Of a stretch of DNA of 39,867 nt, positions 1-6,852 are shown piece by piece. The notes beneath the pieces are model-generated. The model worked only from the letters and a program-made list of their open reading frames with translations. It searched no databases and was not told the DNA's origin. The translations under genes were made by a program, and so were the position numbers. The stretch comes from Porphyromonadaceae bacterium UBA7332 (GTDB lineage: Bacteria; Bacteroidota; Bacteroidia; Bacteroidales; UBA7332), in the NCBI GenBank assembly GCA_002471225.1, contig DKPO01000016.1:318730-358596 (forward strand). The letters run 5' to 3'. Within the stretch, counting starts at the first letter, position 1. Each line of letters opens with the position of its first letter.

Positions 1-4
1 TAAA

Positions 5-30
5 TGAACTGCCCCCCAAAAGTTGGACTA
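5..30. repeat. Left terminal inverted repeat of the IS
   Basis: 26-bp end beginning TGAACTGCCCCCC. It pairs with 1434-1459, with mismatches only at the 5th and 25th positions. It lies just past the orfB stop codon, so this is the transposase 3' end of the element. Confidence 0.92.
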
Positions 31-37
31 TTACTTA

Positions 38-826
38 TTAAGCTGATTTCAAATAAAATTGTTTTCTAAATTCAACAGGAGATAAACCATTCAATTTAGA
101 TTTAATTCTATGATTATTATAATAGTAAATATAATCATGAAGCTCTTGTTTAAAATGCTCCATACTCTCAAATTTTTGCAGATATAATAATTCTGTTTTT
201 AATATTCCAAAAAAGTTCTCTATTACAGCGTTATCTAAACAGTTCCCTTTTCTTGACATGCTTTGCAGAATTCCATTATCTTCCAATTTATGGCGGTATT
301 GCTTCATTCTGTAATGCCAACCTTGATCCGAGTGTAGTATTATTCCTTTTCCTTCAGGAATTAGAGGTAATACTCTATTTAGCATAGTGTCAACTAATTC
401 AAAAACAGGCCTATCCGTTGTATGATAGCTGATAATTTCTCCATTAAATAAATCTATAATTGGAGATAAATAAAGCTTCTGTCCAAATAGTGAAAACTCA
501 GTAATATCCGTTGCAAGCTTCTGCTTTGGTTGCTCTGTCTTAAAGTTCCGTTGAAGTAGGTTTGGTGCCGTCTTTCCAATGTCTCCTTTAAAGGATCTGT
601 ATTTCTTCATTCTAACCATACACTTTAATCCCAATTCTTCCAGGAACTTAACAACTGTCTTGTGATTGATAATATAACCTTGTTTTCTCATTTCTATAGT
701 AATGCGTCTATACCCATATCGTCCTTTGTTAAGATTGAATAGATGCCGAATTACCGCTTTTTCTTCCAGGCGCTTAATCGGATCTGATAATCCTTTTAGG
801 TGATAAAAGAATGTACTCTTGGCCAA
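38..826 (-). CDS. IS3-family transposase OrfB (DDE integrase core)
   Basis: Catalytic half of the transposase. The 262 residues shown contain an HTH_21-like N-terminal part (about 20-65, NKGRYGYRRITIEMRKQG) and an rve-type integrase core. The DDE triad is visible as D107 (ATDITEF), D167 (LHSDQGWHYR) and E203 (DNAVIENFFG), a DD35E spacing, with a C-terminal YNNHR motif. The only start in this frame is TTG at 826, and the frame stays open upstream to the slippery heptamer at 892-898 (encoding about KVRIIDELRHSFNLKVLLKI). The biological product is therefore most likely an OrfAB fusion made by -1 frameshifting, not a separately initiated OrfB. The element is about the full length expected for its group. 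Confidence 0.92.
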   Translation of the reverse strand: MAKSTFFYHLKGLSDPIKRLEEKAVIRHLFNLNKGRYGYRRITIEMRKQGYIINHKTVVKFLEELGLKCMVRMKKYRSFKGDIGKTAPNLLQRNFKTEQPKQKLATDITEFSLFGQKLYLSPIIDLFNGEIISYHTTDRPVFELVDTMLNRVLPLIPEGKGIILHSDQGWHYRMKQYRHKLEDNGILQSMSRKGNCLDNAVIENFFGILKTELLYLQKFESMEHFKQELHDYIYYYNNHRIKSKLNGLSPVEFRKQFYLKSA

Positions 827-885
827 AGAGGCGATCTTTAAAAGAACTTTAAGATTAAAGGAATGCCTTAGTTCATCAATGATTC

Positions 886-1422
886 TTACTTTCCCTTTGA
901 TTGTTTCAATTGTTTTTCCTGAACTAAGGCTTGAAGCTTTTTTAGATAAGCGTTCTCTGCTCTAAGATATTCTAACTCCTCTCTTTCTTGTTTTGTTAAA
1001 TCACAAAAGCTGGTTTGATCTTTGGACTCTTTATCTCTTTCGTTAGATATCTTCATTACTATATTATGATCTGAATCATCAGCAAATGCAGTTATGCCCA
1101 TTTTTTCATATTTATGAAACCAACTGCGCAAGGTTGATGGTGTTATATTGTATTTTTTTGCAGTACTCCGCAAAGATAATCCATTTTCGAAATGATCTAA
1201 TATTACATGTTTCTTAAAAGAATTATCAAACAATGAGATCTGACGATTTAGACCAGAAACACCTCTATTATTATACTTTTCAATCCATACATAAATCAGA
1301 GTTGATGATATATTTTTCTCTCTGGCTACTGTTCGAACACCTGTGCTACCAGATAAAATTGATTTTATTATCGACTCTTTTTCTTCTATTCTCCACTTTC
1401 TATACTTATTTTCCTTTTTCAT
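886..1422 (-). CDS. IS3-family transposase OrfA (DNA-binding subunit)
   Basis: 178-residue OrfA, which recognises the element ends and forms the N-terminal part of the OrfAB fusion transposase. Two helix-turn-helix segments are visible: about residues 20-55, with SGSTGVRTVAREKNIS, and about 75-110, with LSLRSTAKKYNITPSTLRSW. A leucine-zipper-like tail follows near residues 145-170 (LEYLRAENAYLKKLQAL), typical of IS150-group OrfA. An open frame extends upstream to 1455, but it would encode the terminal repeat, so the ATG at 1422 (MKKENKYRKW) is chosen. The stop at 886-888 lies just after the AAAGGGA slip site, by which ribosomes can enter orfB. Confidence 0.9.
   Translation of the reverse strand: MKKENKYRKWRIEEKESIIKSILSGSTGVRTVAREKNISSTLIYVWIEKYNNRGVSGLNRQISLFDNSFKKHVILDHFENGLSLRSTAKKYNITPSTLRSWFHKYEKMGITAFADDSDHNIVMKISNERDKESKDQTSFCDLTKQEREELEYLRAENAYLKKLQALVQEKQLKQSKGK
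892..898 (-). other. Programmed -1 frameshift heptamer (AAAGGGA) joining orfA to orfB
   Basis: On the minus strand the orfA codons TCA AAG GGA AAG TAA contain A AAG GGA, an X XXY YYZ heptamer. Slipping back by one base gives AAA GGG A, which is exactly the orfB frame, and that frame is open from here to its stop at 38-40. The orfA stop follows two codons later. No strong downstream pseudoknot is obvious by eye. Confidence 0.75.
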
Positions 1423-1433
1423 ACTGTTGGAGT

Positions 1434-1459
1434 TGGTCCAACTTTTGGGGGGCACTTCA
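1434..1459. repeat. Right terminal inverted repeat of the IS
   Basis: 26-bp end, reading TGAAGTGCCCCCC on the minus strand, next to the start of orfA. Part of the repeat could be read as an N-terminal extension of orfA, which is why the internal ATG at 1422 is preferred as the start. Confidence 0.92.
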
Positions 1460-1529
1460 AAATAATTTTACATACGTATCTAAATTTATTTACATACGTA
1501 CCAAAATTCAAGACTATAGGAATTCTGAA

Positions 1530-1613
1530 AAAACAAACGTATTTCATTCTGAACAAATGCCTTTGTTTTGATTACGAAATGCCTTTGTTTTTAGCTGCAA
1601 ATACGTTTGTTTT
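1530..1613. repeat. 15-bp perfect inverted repeat flanking a 22-bp-period direct repeat
   Basis: AAAACAAACGTATTT (1530-1544) is exactly the reverse complement of 1599-1613. Between the arms lie two identical 15-bp copies of AAATGCCTTTGTTTT at 1555-1569 and 1577-1591. Function unknown. Confidence 0.75.
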
Positions 1614-1621
1614 CCCAAAAG

Positions 1622-1684
1622 AGCACAGTATATCTTTCAAAAGATACGGTATATCTTTTGAAACATACGGTGTATCTCTATCCG
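1622..1684. repeat. 21-bp tandem array with GATACGG-type boxes, copy 1
   Basis: About three degenerate 21-bp units, with GATACGG at 1643 and CATACGG at 1664. The unit around the first box also forms a dyad, AAAAGATA against TATCTTTT. Read on the plus strand, the units spell heptads TVYLSKD, TVYLLKH, TVYLYPE, but the frame has no good start. A related array lies at 24842-24925. Confidence 0.65.
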
Positions 1685-1771
1685 GAGTTTTGTGTTTTGA
1701 ATTGCCACAATTGCCACACGTCATATAATCAACTATCTATCAGAATACTAAGTGTGACAATTACCCTGTTT

Positions 1772-1802
1772 CAATTGTCACTCAATTGTCACCAATTGTC
1801 AC
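1772..1802 (+). repeat. Iteron-like CAATTGTCAC repeats (three copies)
   Basis: Three exact copies of CAATTGTCAC start at 1772, 1783 and 1793, that is at 10-11 bp spacing or one helical turn. An inverted GTGACAATT lies at 1754-1762. Close neighbours AATTGCCAC (1700, 1709) differ by one base. This is the arrangement of a multi-site protein-binding region, but nothing in the window identifies the protein. Confidence 0.6.
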
Positions 1803-2061
1803 TCGAAAAAAAAGTATACCTGTAAATCTGCATTTTCAATTGCCATATTGCAATAAACAAAATAAATGCTATTATCATACTATCTATCAACAACTTGCAA
1901 TATTGCAATTCATATGGCAATTAGTATGGCAATTGATTGAATTGCCATACAGAAATACTAATTTTATAATAATCTCACCTTATCAGACAACAATCCATTC
2001 ATTCAAATAAATATTTATTAAAAAAGAATCACATATAGATAATCACTTCGCAATAAAATGT

Positions 2062-2069
2062 TAGATTTG
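2062..2069 (+). promoter_or_regulatory. Candidate Bacteroidetes promoter core (TAGATTTG) for the BF3164-like gene
   Basis: TAGATTTG matches the TAnnTTTG -7 element of Bacteroidetes sigma-ABfr promoters and lies 42 bp before the ATG at 2112. No clear TTG-type -33 element was found at the usual spacing, so support is partial. Confidence 0.4.
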
Positions 2070-2111
2070 CAAAAATAAACGCTATAAATAAACGCATTAA
2101 CCAAAACAATC

Positions 2112-3113
2112 ATGAAATATACTTCAATCATTCTTTTAATATTTTTATCAGTTATGATTGCTTTTTCGTGTACCCCCGCTAAAAAGACCATTGAAAAGCA
2201 AGAAATCAAAATCTCAAAAGTTGAAACAGACTCTTTACATATCAAAATCGTATTTAATCCATTTCGATGGGCTATTGATAAAAAGAATTTATACGTATAT
2301 GATCCACGGCAAAAACCGTCTCTTCTAGTTTATGATTTAAATAATAATCAACAACTATACTCTTACGATATAATGGGTAATGGCCCTGATGAGTTTAACT
2401 TTCCTGGTATATGTAAGTTACGAAACGATCAAGAAATAGCTCTGTATGAAGAAAGACAGAATAAGTTTGTAGCATTTTCAGCAGCGGATTCACTCCTTAA
2501 AGAACAATATTGCTATAAATTTCCTGAAACAGATAATCCGACACTCTATTCGCGATTGTTTCAGTTAGATGAGTCTAAATACATAGGAGTTTCATTTACA
2601 CCAAAATCTGTATTTTGCCATTTACTCGATTTGAAAGAATCAATCATTATGGATGAATTAGAGATAAGTGATAAAACCGAAGAAAATGCATCCCTATATT
2701 ATTCAACTTTCAATTATGACAATGAAAGATTGATTGTCGGTTTTGAATCCATCAATACGATTCAGATATATTCTATTCAAAATGAAAAATTTCAGATTGA
2801 GCAAACATTCGGAAGTGAGATCAAACAAGGTATAAAAAATGCAGATACTCAAAACAGACATATTTATTACACCGATGTTCTTAGCACAGAAAACTACTAT
2901 TTTGCATTAATGCAAAACTGTTTAGAAGATAATTTGTATTCTCAAAATTCAACTCTGGAAGTTTATAATAAAAATGGTGATCTAATTCATCTTATTGATT
3001 TGGAGCGTCCAATCAGTAATATATTATGGAGTCCTGAGGAAAATAAAATTATCGGATACAGCCCGGTAACCGAAGATAGCTATTTATATACATACAAAAT
3101 TGATAAATTATAA
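2112..3113 (+). CDS. BF3164-family lipoprotein, 6-bladed beta-propeller-like
   Basis: 333-residue predicted lipoprotein. A hydrophobic signal (residues 4-18) ends in the lipobox AFSC, giving C20 as the lipidated residue. The mature part looks like a TolB-like/6-bladed propeller family common in Bacteroidales. It has the signature-like stretch GNGPDEFNFPG near residue 90 and repeated blade-like segments (YDLNNNQQLYSYD, IYSIQNEKFQIEQ, LEVYNKNGDLIHL). Family members are secreted or surface-exposed and have no firmly known reaction. The C terminus (YLYTYKIDKL) looks complete. It is the only plus-strand gene in the left part of the window and is isolated between the repeat region and a coding remnant. 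The family call is from recognition of sequence style, not from a search. Confidence 0.75.
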   Translation: MKYTSIILLIFLSVMIAFSCTPAKKTIEKQEIKISKVETDSLHIKIVFNPFRWAIDKKNLYVYDPRQKPSLLVYDLNNNQQLYSYDIMGNGPDEFNFPGICKLRNDQEIALYEERQNKFVAFSAADSLLKEQYCYKFPETDNPTLYSRLFQLDESKYIGVSFTPKSVFCHLLDLKESIIMDELEISDKTEENASLYYSTFNYDNERLIVGFESINTIQIYSIQNEKFQIEQTFGSEIKQGIKNADTQNRHIYYTDVLSTENYYFALMQNCLEDNLYSQNSTLEVYNKNGDLIHLIDLERPISNILWSPEENKIIGYSPVTEDSYLYTYKIDKL

Positions 3114-3328
3114 GTCTCATTCCAGGGCCTTCATTAAAATACTCATTCACCTCAGAAGAAGATCAGAATTTATCCATTCTATCCCATAATACAGTTTTAT
3201 TAAGTGAACCAACCGAAGGAATACTGCCAATAACTTCAATTAATAAGGTTTTAATAGATAAATGTCCTGAGACAATCACAAACAACTTAAGAGAAGATGG
3301 TTTTATTCTATCATTTTTTGAAATCTAA
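3113..3328 (+). pseudogene. 71-codon C-terminal coding remnant, unknown family
   Basis: Directly behind the BF3164-like gene, in the -1 frame relative to it, 71 codons run open to TAA at 3326-3328. The peptide looks protein-like, including LLSEPTEGILPITSINKVLI and a C terminus DGFILSFFEI. There is no ATG near its beginning, and the frame is closed by a stop just upstream, inside the end of the preceding gene. The simplest reading is the 3' end of a deleted second gene, perhaps of the same operon. I do not recognise the family. Confidence 0.45.
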
Positions 3329-3378
3329 CTTTCTATTAATGCTTCTTACAACAAAAGCCAAAACTCTGTTCAGATGAT

Positions 3379-3438
3379 AATCATACAAAAAAAAGCACGA
3401 CTGCAAATTACGGCAACCGTGCTTTTTTTTGTATGATT
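3379..3438. terminator. Bidirectional intrinsic terminator, 21-bp perfect stem
   Basis: Arms 3379-3399 and 3418-3438 are perfect reverse complements, with GCACG at the loop side preceded by A8 and followed by T8. The loop is 18 nt. The U-run is available on either strand, so it can end the plus-strand lipoprotein transcript and the long minus-strand sialic-acid unit, whose last stop is at 3468. Confidence 0.9.
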
Positions 3439-3467
3439 TATCTATATTCAGACCCAAGCCGAACCAA

Positions 3468-4217
3468 TCAATATAAAGGAGTTTGCACCAATTCTACAAA
3501 AAGATTTGAGATTCGACGCACAACCTCTTGAACATACTTTTCTCCTTTCTCAGCTGTAGCTAAAGCCGGATTCCCGATACCGGTGTCTTTTGTCGCTTTT
3601 GTCCAGATTCGGGGAGCCCATGCTGTACCATCTGTCAAAGATTTCACTTTGAAAGGAATTCCTTTGCCTTCTCCTGCTTTTGACAGGTCTGTTATCTCAG
3701 GATAGTAATACAACATTGCGGAAGTCTCCAACTCTCCGGCATGATCATCTTTATTCTCAAAATAGCCCACCTGCGGTACAATAGCAAACCAATCAGTTAC
3801 AGCTATAATAAAATCGGGATAATCTACTGCTAGATCTCGAATCATTGGTTTAAATGAATTCCCCCCGTGACCGTTTACGATCACAAGTTTACGCATTCCC
3901 TGATGATAAAGGGAAGCAACGATATCTGTCAAAACCATCTTCTGCGTTTCATAACGAGTATGAATACAAAAAGGCTCGTCTCTCTGACCCGGGTTCTGCG
4001 CGCCAAGAGGAATTGAAGGGAGAACCATGACATTTACTCCTTTTTCATAGGCTCTTTTAGCCGCATCAATTGCTACAGCCTGTGATAATAAACAGTCCGT
4101 TGTATAACTCAAATGCAGATTATGTGGTTCAGTAGCTCCCCAGGGTAAGACTGCTAAATCATATTTGATTTTACGGACATCGCCGTAGTTCGATTGTGTC
4201 AGATCTATTGGTATCAT
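3468..4217 (-). CDS. Creatininase-family metal-dependent hydrolase
   Basis: 249-residue cytoplasmic protein of the creatininase/MftE-like fold (PF02633 type); no signal peptide is seen. Metal-binding candidates are E30, H32 and D41 in WGATEPHNLHLSYTTD, with the same 2- and 9-residue spacing as the ligands of true creatininase. Further candidates are H117 in NGHGGN and the HAGELET block at 159-165. True creatininase, as I recall, has Glu two residues after the H117 equivalent. Here it is Gly, so creatinine is an unlikely substrate. It is the last gene of the sialic-acid unit, 11 bp after an O-acetylesterase gene and just before the terminator. Its position implies a role on an amide, lactam or other derivative of an amino sugar, which is inference. 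The family call is firm; the substrate is unknown. Confidence 0.85.
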   Translation of the reverse strand: MIPIDLTQSNYGDVRKIKYDLAVLPWGATEPHNLHLSYTTDCLLSQAVAIDAAKRAYEKGVNVMVLPSIPLGAQNPGQRDEPFCIHTRYETQKMVLTDIVASLYHQGMRKLVIVNGHGGNSFKPMIRDLAVDYPDFIIAVTDWFAIVPQVGYFENKDDHAGELETSAMLYYYPEITDLSKAGEGKGIPFKVKSLTDGTAWAPRIWTKATKDTGIGNPALATAEKGEKYVQEVVRRISNLFVELVQTPLY

Positions 4218-4228
4218 ACAATTTTTAT

Positions 4229-5656
4229 TTATTCGATTATTACTCTAAACGGAGCAACCGGAAGCCCTAATGTTGTTTTCAGATTGCCCTTCTGAAAGTT
4301 CTTATATAGATAACGTATTTCTTTGGGATTTGTTAAACTGTCATTCCACACCTCAATACAATTCTTAGAGCGCGGAATAAAACTGTTCGCAGGCATTAAT
4401 TCGCCCGATTGAGTTAAGAATTCCAAACCTTCGACTCTGCTAAATTCAGGTATCAGCCCACTATCAGCCGCATCAAAGTAAATGATATATTTATTCCCCT
4501 TCTTCTCCCATTTCTGAATAGAGGGATATGATTTGGGTAGCCCTCTGACACCATATGTATTGGCTAACGCCGAAGCAGCCAATCGCTCTCCTACTTCTTT
4601 CTTTTTCGGAGGATGGATACATGTGGAATGTCCGATATCAGAAGTCAGGATCATCTCACAATGGGAGTCCGATGATTTGATTTTCCATTGTGCATCTCTG
4701 AATTGTGGCCAACTGATTAACGCTTCTCGTGTTGTGTTGAAAGGAGCAATCTGGGTAATATAAAAAGGTAGTTCGGGAGTATGGAATAATTCTCTCCAGT
4801 TTTTCATCCAGGATGCTGATAATTGTATATACTCCTCAGGATTATACGTATTTGACTCACCCTGATACCAGATTACCCCATTTATAGCATAATTGCGAAG
4901 TGGATGAATCATACCATTATACAAAAGCGCTCCTTTATGATATACTGTTGATATATCATTGACATTCTCTTTTTGCAAATGAGTTAAATCAACAGAAGGA
5001 ATAGCCTTTAAATAGTCCTCGCTAATCCATGTTTGGATATTAGAAGCTGACCATGCAGACTGAATCATACCAATCGGTATATGAAGCGAACGGTAAAGTT
5101 GCATTGCAAAAAAATATCCCACAGCACTAAAATCGGCTACTGATTGGGGAGATAATGTCTGCCAACTCGCAAAAATACTATCTGATGGTAAAAGTGACGG
5201 ACGCTTTTCCATCTTAAAAAGTCGTACCGGTATTTCACTGTCAGCATTTAAGATATGATCAAAAGAGCCTTCAACAGGTTGGCTGGAAAATCCTTTAACC
5301 GGCATTTCCATATTAGATTGTCCGGAGCATAACCACACTTCACCTAACAGAACATCATTAATCGTGATTCGATTGCCTTGCTCAAAGCTTATAGAATAAG
5401 GACCTCCGGCTTCTGTTGTGGGAATATCTGCTATCCATTTTCCATTCGTATCAACTAATACAGAAAAAGTTTTCTTAGTCCAGGACGGAGAGATGCGCAC
5501 TTTTTTATTAGGTTCACCTTCTCCCCATAAGGATACTACACTATTTCTTTTCAAAACCATATGGTCTGAAAGAAGAGATGAGAGCTTTACTTCAGCTTTG
5601 GCAGGTAAATATAAAAGTATACCCAACAAAGCTGAAATGAATAATTTGTTTTTCAT
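4229..5656 (-). CDS. Secreted sialate O-acetylesterase (SASA-type SGNH hydrolase)
   Basis: 475 residues with a Sec signal peptide (about 1-21, ending PAKA). An N-terminal beta-sandwich-like segment (about 22-100, with LSDHMVLKRN and EAGGPYSISF) is followed by the SASA catalytic domain. S114 in GQSNMEMPV is the predicted nucleophile, VIWYQGESN is the second SGNH block, and DIGHSTCIHPPKKKEVGERLA carries the candidate catalytic D/H. These enzymes remove O-acetyl groups from sialic acids so that sialidase or lyase can act. It shares its architecture with the C-terminal half of the 687-residue esterase two genes upstream and may be a paralogue. It lies between nanM and the creatininase-like gene with short gaps, consistent with one transcript. 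An acetyl xylan esterase-type specificity cannot be excluded. Confidence 0.88.
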   Translation of the reverse strand: MKNKLFISALLGILLYLPAKAEVKLSSLLSDHMVLKRNSVVSLWGEGEPNKKVRISPSWTKKTFSVLVDTNGKWIADIPTTEAGGPYSISFEQGNRITINDVLLGEVWLCSGQSNMEMPVKGFSSQPVEGSFDHILNADSEIPVRLFKMEKRPSLLPSDSIFASWQTLSPQSVADFSAVGYFFAMQLYRSLHIPIGMIQSAWSASNIQTWISEDYLKAIPSVDLTHLQKENVNDISTVYHKGALLYNGMIHPLRNYAINGVIWYQGESNTYNPEEYIQLSASWMKNWRELFHTPELPFYITQIAPFNTTREALISWPQFRDAQWKIKSSDSHCEMILTSDIGHSTCIHPPKKKEVGERLAASALANTYGVRGLPKSYPSIQKWEKKGNKYIIYFDAADSGLIPEFSRVEGLEFLTQSGELMPANSFIPRSKNCIEVWNDSLTNPKEIRYLYKNFQKGNLKTTLGLPVAPFRVIIE

Positions 5657-5677
5657 TTTTAGACTAAAATAGATTTA

Positions 5678-6844
5678 TTAGAATGCTATCTGATTAACTT
5701 CATCTGTACGGATACCCGGTTTCAATTCTCCGCCGATAATATACAGTGAAGTCCCATCTGTCACAGCTCCGGCTCCGGCTCTCGCTGCCTGCGGAAATGT
5801 TCCGAGAAGATACCATTGATTATCATTCAGATTATATGCATAGATATCGGGATTAAACTGATACCATTCAACCGGATGCAACAAATAGTTCGCTTTATTA
5901 TCTATAAGCGAGTCTATCAAAATAGTCTTATTTTCTTGCTTAGCTAAAGCTATCTGACGATTCACGTCTAAAGCATCAATAAATTTAGTTCGGTTTACAC
6001 CGCCACCTATCAATAGAATGGAATCATTCATAGCAACACTAAATCCTCCAACCATTGCTAAAGGTTTATCCTCAGTAGTTGAATTTGGAAGTGTAGTCAA
6101 CATATCCCATTTGTTTGCAATCGGATCATATTGATAAACAGTATCAGGCAATACGGGCTCTACACTTTCGTTACCTGCCTGAAAACCTCCTAATATCAGT
6201 ATTTTACCATCCTTCGACGGTAATAGTTGTGGCTGGATTCTGCCTGCTCCCGGGAAGTCTGCCAATTCATTCCATGCATCGCGCTTATTCAGATCCAATG
6301 CATACAGCTTGTTCCCGATACGTCCGTTTACATTACCTCCTGCTGCATAAATGCGACTTCCGCTTACCGTAGCCGCAAAATTATCCATAGCCACCGGTAG
6401 AGAAACCAAGGTGTCAATTCGTAAAGAATCGGTAAATGTTACTGAGTAGACTGTATTGAAAGAGCCTTCGTTATTATTGCCTCCTAAACAGATCCACTCT
6501 CCTTCATAAACGACAGAAGCACCGTAACCAAGACCACGAGGCAGTTCTCCGATCAAATCCCAAGCTTCTGTTTCCGGATTATAGGTATAAATTGATTTAT
6601 AATATTCTTTCTTACCTCCCTGAGACGCAGGAGTAGTCGGGAAATTACAACCTCCCGCTACAAATACCTGGTCGTTTACAAATCCGGCAAAAGGTGCAGA
6701 AACACCTTTTACCGAATCGTTATTTCCTATCGGAAGAGCACTTAACAGTGTTACCTGATCAACTTGCTCCAGATCTTTATCTTTAGTTGTAGTCGTACAT
6801 GCAACTGTGCATGCAGCTAAAGCCAATATTAATATTTTTCTCAT
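5678..6844 (-). CDS. nanM: N-acetylneuraminate epimerase/mutarotase (NanM-like kelch lipoprotein)
   Basis: 388-residue kelch beta-propeller of the cyclically permuted mutarotase family. NanM converts alpha-Neu5Ac released by sialidase to the beta anomer and speeds uptake. The N terminus has a lipoprotein-type signal with candidate lipobox LAAC (C12; C16 is an alternative), so it is probably membrane-anchored in the periplasm. Kelch features include repeated GG doublets followed by a W or Y strand (VAGGCNFPTT, CLGGNNNEG, ILGGFQAGNE, LIGGGVNRT, IIGGELKPG). It lies 8 bp after the two-domain esterase gene and 21 bp before the next esterase, so it is in the operon. A second NanM-like domain is fused to the transporter encoded at 18353-20770. 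Confidence 0.88.
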   Translation of the reverse strand: MRKILILALAACTVACTTTTKDKDLEQVDQVTLLSALPIGNNDSVKGVSAPFAGFVNDQVFVAGGCNFPTTPASQGGKKEYYKSIYTYNPETEAWDLIGELPRGLGYGASVVYEGEWICLGGNNNEGSFNTVYSVTFTDSLRIDTLVSLPVAMDNFAATVSGSRIYAAGGNVNGRIGNKLYALDLNKRDAWNELADFPGAGRIQPQLLPSKDGKILILGGFQAGNESVEPVLPDTVYQYDPIANKWDMLTTLPNSTTEDKPLAMVGGFSVAMNDSILLIGGGVNRTKFIDALDVNRQIALAKQENKTILIDSLIDNKANYLLHPVEWYQFNPDIYAYNLNDNQWYLLGTFPQAARAGAGAVTDGTSLYIIGGELKPGIRTDEVNQIAF

Positions 6845-6852
6845 CCTTTCAG

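Larger units (their letters stand above)
5..1459 (-). mobile_element. IS3-family insertion sequence, IS150-like, apparently complete
   Basis: A 1455-bp element bounded by 26-bp terminal inverted repeats (5-30 and 1434-1459) that match at 24 of 26 positions and start TGAA. It carries overlapping orfA and orfB transposase frames on the minus strand. The flanking bases AAA (2-4) and AAA (1460-1462) fit a 3-bp target duplication, though in an A-rich site this is weak evidence. Gene order, the orfA leucine zipper, the DD35E core in orfB and a -1 slippery heptamer are all standard for the IS150 group. Both frames and both ends are intact, so the copy may be active. Only 4 bp of left flank are in the window, so what it interrupted on that side cannot be seen. 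Confidence 0.92.
1460..2111. other. Repeat-rich intergenic region without a convincing gene
   Basis: No credible protein gene spans this 650-bp stretch. It holds, in order: an ATACGTA-containing block (1470-1506); a 15-bp perfect inverted pair (1530-1544 with 1599-1613) enclosing two copies of AAATGCCTTTGTTTT (1555-1569, 1577-1591); a 21-bp-phased array with GATACGG/CATACGG boxes (1643, 1664); AATTGCCAC twice (1700, 1709); CAATTGTCAC three times (1772, 1783, 1793) with an inverted GTGACAATT at 1754; and TATGGCAATT twice (1913, 1925) with an inverted copy at 1940. The arrangement resembles iterons or a degenerated element. It sits directly beside the IS. Confidence 0.7.

Noticed and set aside
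1622..1684. CRISPR array at the 21-bp repeats
   Set aside because: The units are contiguous, degenerate and without unique spacers, so they form a tandem array.
1233..1825. Plus-strand open frames (112 and 72 codons) across the IS end and repeat region
   Set aside because: They cross the inverted repeat and the tandem arrays, begin at poor or alternative starts, and have no family resemblance. They follow from repeat structure and AT richness.
3468..4217. Naming the gene creatininase
   Set aside because: The second-metal Glu expected for creatininase is Gly here and no creatine pathway genes are present; only the family is supported.
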